Shown here: positions 61,823-64,000 of the stretch, one piece after another | How the letters are laid out: every line of letters begins with the position of its first letter | How positions within the stretch are numbered: position 1 is the stretch's first letter | Notes under the pieces: generated by a model | What the model saw: the letters and a program-made list of their open reading frames with translations, nothing else | Told to the model about the DNA's origin: nothing | Database searches by the model: none | Translations under genes and position numbers: made by a program | Assembly: GCF_003688895.1 (NCBI RefSeq) | Contig: NZ_REFV01000001.1 | Location: forward strand, 351,503-415,502 | Reading direction: 5' to 3' | From: Dokdonia sinensis | GTDB lineage: Bacteria; Bacteroidota; Bacteroidia; Flavobacteriales; Flavobacteriaceae | DNA: 64,000 nt

Positions 61823-62825
61823 CTTTTAGTATGTTTTGTTTTGCCTGTTTCCTTGCATCTTTTCGAGCTTCTCGCTCTAGCTTCTTAAAATAACCTCTCA
61901 ATAAAAAATTATGCTTAAGAGCTTCCATATTTTTATTGAGCTTCTGGCTACTTTCTTTAATTTCTTTCACGGTTTTTGAAATCTCCCTAGGAAGCAACGT
62001 ATCATTGATTATATAGTCGAGTGTACCTTTACTGCTTTCTACTGTTGAGACGAGGCTTTTTAGCTGGTCTGTCGTAGTTACAAGATTTTCACTCGATTTC
62101 TCTATATCTGTAATAATTTTGTGTACAGTACGTCCCGATACTGTATCAGAAAAAATCGTATGTGCGAGACTACCCTCAGTTTGCAATGATTTTGTAAAAA
62201 GGCTAATTTCTTGCAAACTTTGTGAGGCATAAGCGCTGGTACTTTTTATTTGTGCTATAGATGCTCCTAAATCATTGGCGAGTTTTGGGTCGTTTAAAAG
62301 CTTTGCTAGTGTTCCTTCTCCCTCGAGAATTTGTGTCGTGATTTTAAGTAAGTCTGCGGTGAGTAGAGAAGCGTTTTGATTGGTCACACTCAAGGTAGAC
62401 AACATATCGTCTGTCGCAATTTTGCTGTAAGTTTGTAAAGTGTCTCCAGTTTTTACTGGAGTAACACCTCCCTTTTTAGGTGTAATATTTACTATCATAT
62501 TCCCAACTAGACCATCTGAGCCTATGGAGGCAACGGCATTTTTACGTATGAAATCTGTCGTCTCTCTCCTGATGCGCATCTCAATAAGTATAGTAGAGTC
62601 GCTCGTCATATTTATCTTGCTCACGGTTCCTACATCGATACCAGAAAAGCGAACGTTGTTTCCTAATTGAAGTCCATTTACATTATAGAATTGAGCCTTT
62701 AGAACCATACTTTTCTCAAAGAGATGTTGCCTATTGCCTATAAAATAGAGCGCGACAATAAGTAACGTAGTTGCTATCACGACAAAGACGCCAAGGTTAG
62801 TTTTCTGTTTGATAGTCTTTTCCAT
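61812..62825 (-). CDS. mlaD: MlaD-family lipid-transport substrate-binding protein
   Basis: 337 residues: one N-terminal helix, an MCE domain (FYNVNGLQLGNNVRFSGIDVGTVSKI), and a long helical tail. Periplasmic hexamer of the phospholipid transporter. Confidence 0.92.
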   Translation of the reverse strand: MEKTIKQKTNLGVFVVIATTLLIVALYFIGNRQHLFEKSMVLKAQFYNVNGLQLGNNVRFSGIDVGTVSKINMTSDSTILIEMRIRRETTDFIRKNAVASIGSDGLVGNMIVNITPKKGGVTPVKTGDTLQTYSKIATDDMLSTLSVTNQNASLLTADLLKITTQILEGEGTLAKLLNDPKLANDLGASIAQIKSTSAYASQSLQEISLFTKSLQTEGSLAHTIFSDTVSGRTVHKIITDIEKSSENLVTTTDQLKSLVSTVESSKGTLDYIINDTLLPREISKTVKEIKESSQKLNKNMEALKHNFLLRGYFKKLEREARKDARKQAKQNILKDEN

Positions 62826-62831
62826 AAAATT

Positions 62832-63584
62832 CTATTTAAAAAATGCACGAACTTGTGGGTCGGTACTTCCAGCCAGTTCTTGAAAGGTTCCTTCTATGTA
62901 GTTCTTACCATCAATGAGTAAGATTACGCGGTCTGCAACTACCCGCGCACAGTCTATATCGTGCGTGATAATAAGCGCAGATGTTCCATAGGTTTCTTGT
63001 ATGGTATTCATTAATGCTATAATTTCTTTAGCAGTAATGGGGTCTAGTCCTGTGGTGGGTTCATCATATATGATAATGCTGGGCTTTAGGATTAAAGCTC
63101 TTGCAAGCGCCACACGCCGTTTCATCCCACCTGATAATTCACTAGGCATTAAATCAATCGCGTGAGCGAGACCCACATTTTCAAGGGCTTCCGCAACTAA
63201 TTCTTGATTACTTTCTGTAATATCTAGTCGCTCTTTATGTCTTCGCAAGGGAAATTCTAAGTTTTCCCGTACTGTCATTGAGTCGTACAAGGCACTCCCC
63301 TGAAAAAGAAATCCTATCTCGGTACGTAAGATATCAAGTGACTCCTGACTGAGAGATGTGATATTTTTATCTCTAATTGTAATAAGCCCGTCATCTGCTT
63401 CCAGCAATCCCACAAGACATTTTACCATAACTGACTTTCCTGAACCAGATTTTCCCATCACCACCAAGTTCTCGCCCTTGTAGAGTTTCAGATTAAAATC
63501 ATCCAACACTTTATTTGAGCCAAAAGATTTCTCTAGATTACTGACTTCCATTACAATAGCTCTATTTGGATGTTGTTCTTTCAT
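62832..63584 (-). CDS. mlaF: Mla transporter ATPase
   Basis: 250 residues. Walker A MGKSGSGKS, signature LSGGM, Walker B IIIYDEPTTGLDP. The start overlaps the mlaE stop (ATGA). Confidence 0.95.
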   Translation of the reverse strand: MKEQHPNRAIVMEVSNLEKSFGSNKVLDDFNLKLYKGENLVVMGKSGSGKSVMVKCLVGLLEADDGLITIRDKNITSLSQESLDILRTEIGFLFQGSALYDSMTVRENLEFPLRRHKERLDITESNQELVAEALENVGLAHAIDLMPSELSGGMKRRVALARALILKPSIIIYDEPTTGLDPITAKEIIALMNTIQETYGTSALIITHDIDCARVVADRVILLIDGKNYIEGTFQELAGSTDPQVRAFFK

Positions 63585-64000
63585 ATCTCAAAGAAAATAT
63601 CAGAAATAAACACAGCAATAAAGTCTACCACAAAAAGTAGCATCGAGGCATATACCACCGCAGAGTTAGATGCCTGTCCTACGCCTGCCGTACCTTTCTT
63701 GCAATGATAACCTTTATAACAACCCACTAACCCAATCACAAAACCAAAGAAAAATGACTTAGCCGTAGCTGGAAGAACATCATTAAATATAATCGCATCA
63801 AAGACCTTATTAAAATATAGAAGAAAGGAAACTCCTCCTTTTAAATATTCTACAATAGCCGAGCCTAATAAGGCTACGGCGTCGCCAAAAATGATGAGCA
63901 ATGGCAACATAAGCGTGGTTGCCGTGATTCTAGTGACCACTAGATATTTAAAGGGATTAGTCCCTGAAACTTCCATCGCATCTATTTGTTCTGTAACGCG
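63581..64000 (-). CDS. mlaE: Mla permease MlaE, C-terminal part, cut by right edge
   Basis: The frame is open to base 64000. The visible 139 residues start RVTEQIDAMEVSGTNPFKYLVVTR, the conserved MlaE cytosolic motif, followed by four helices. The N-terminal half lies outside the window. Confidence 0.93.
   Translation of the reverse strand, partial: RVTEQIDAMEVSGTNPFKYLVVTRITATTLMLPLLIIFGDAVALLGSAIVEYLKGGVSFLLYFNKVFDAIIFNDVLPATAKSFFFGFVIGLVGCYKGYHCKKGTAGVGQASNSAVVYASMLLFVVDFIAVFISDIFFEI

Overview
The window looks like a chromosome segment of a marine flavobacterium (Bacteroidota, family Flavobacteriaceae). It is AT-rich. Its promoters follow the Bacteroidota -7 pattern TAnnTTTG, and Shine-Dalgarno signals are scarce. 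The families are typical of that group: fused CcoNO, two-domain universal stress proteins, long Pta, MlaEFD. A Dokdonia/Krokinobacter-like genus is a guess from overall impression, not something I can prove here.

Layout. 1-2002: end of an M14-like carboxypeptidase and a secreted amidohydrolase. 2290-10948: DEAD-type helicase, DUF6155-like and DUF493 proteins, an AAA ATPase-recQ-fmt run with overlapping stops and starts, HU, YqgE, and a PabC-like aminotransferase. 11544-13436: tRNA-Met, a broken HlyD-type fragment, and hemN. 13518-20423: a leftward cbb3 oxidase operon (ccoS-NO-Q-P-cupin-G-H-TauE/SafE-like plus two tiny ORFs). 20582-22257: an opposite-strand HipA-like kinase/DUF3037 pair sitting between ccoS and ccoI. 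22280-28631: ccoI and pta-ackA. 28679-40009: a stress island with a D-2-hydroxyacid dehydrogenase, Hsp20, a beta-CASP nuclease, an ATP-cone nuclease and six consecutive double-domain Usp proteins. 40076-43449: a receiver-Crp/Fnr fusion, a soluble PAS histidine kinase and a sigma-like protein. 43568-49334: TerB-like, CbpA/CbpM chaperones, DinB, MscS, a DUF3298-like lipoprotein, thioredoxin, deoC, deoD. 49538-56523: two Crp regulators, Usp-HPF, and a sulfur module (YeeE pair, MBL-rhodanese, TauE/SafE), plus VIT1. 56613-64000: beta-barrel, WG-repeat, peroxiredoxin, a geneless 566-bp stretch, flavodoxin-like and patatin genes, and the mlaD-mlaF-mlaE operon cut by the right edge.

The strongest result is regulatory. 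Sixteen copies of a Crp/Fnr-type box (TATGAY-N4-RTCAk) lie upstream of genes. In every case a -7-like hexamer sits exactly 33 bp (centre to centre) from the box. The box precedes hemN, ccoS, ccoI, pta, hsp20, four Usp promoters, hpf-usp, the sigma/kinase/receiver-Crp locus itself and several unknown genes, and five boxes lie between divergent genes. This amounts to a low-oxygen or growth-arrest regulon that resembles in content the Anr or DosR regulons. One box-driven promoter reads into the geneless region 59206-59771 and suggests an undescribed small RNA. A second, related box (GTAAC-N4-GTTAC, same 33-bp spacing) precedes the sulfur transporters and one Crp gene.

The second striking signal is a palindrome, GCTTTCGCGAAAGC, whose core TTTCGCGAAA occurs 22 times in 64 kb, both inside genes and between them. 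In three intergenic places it caps a longer dispersed repeat. One of those repeats lies in the predicted 5' leader of the MBL-rhodanese gene.
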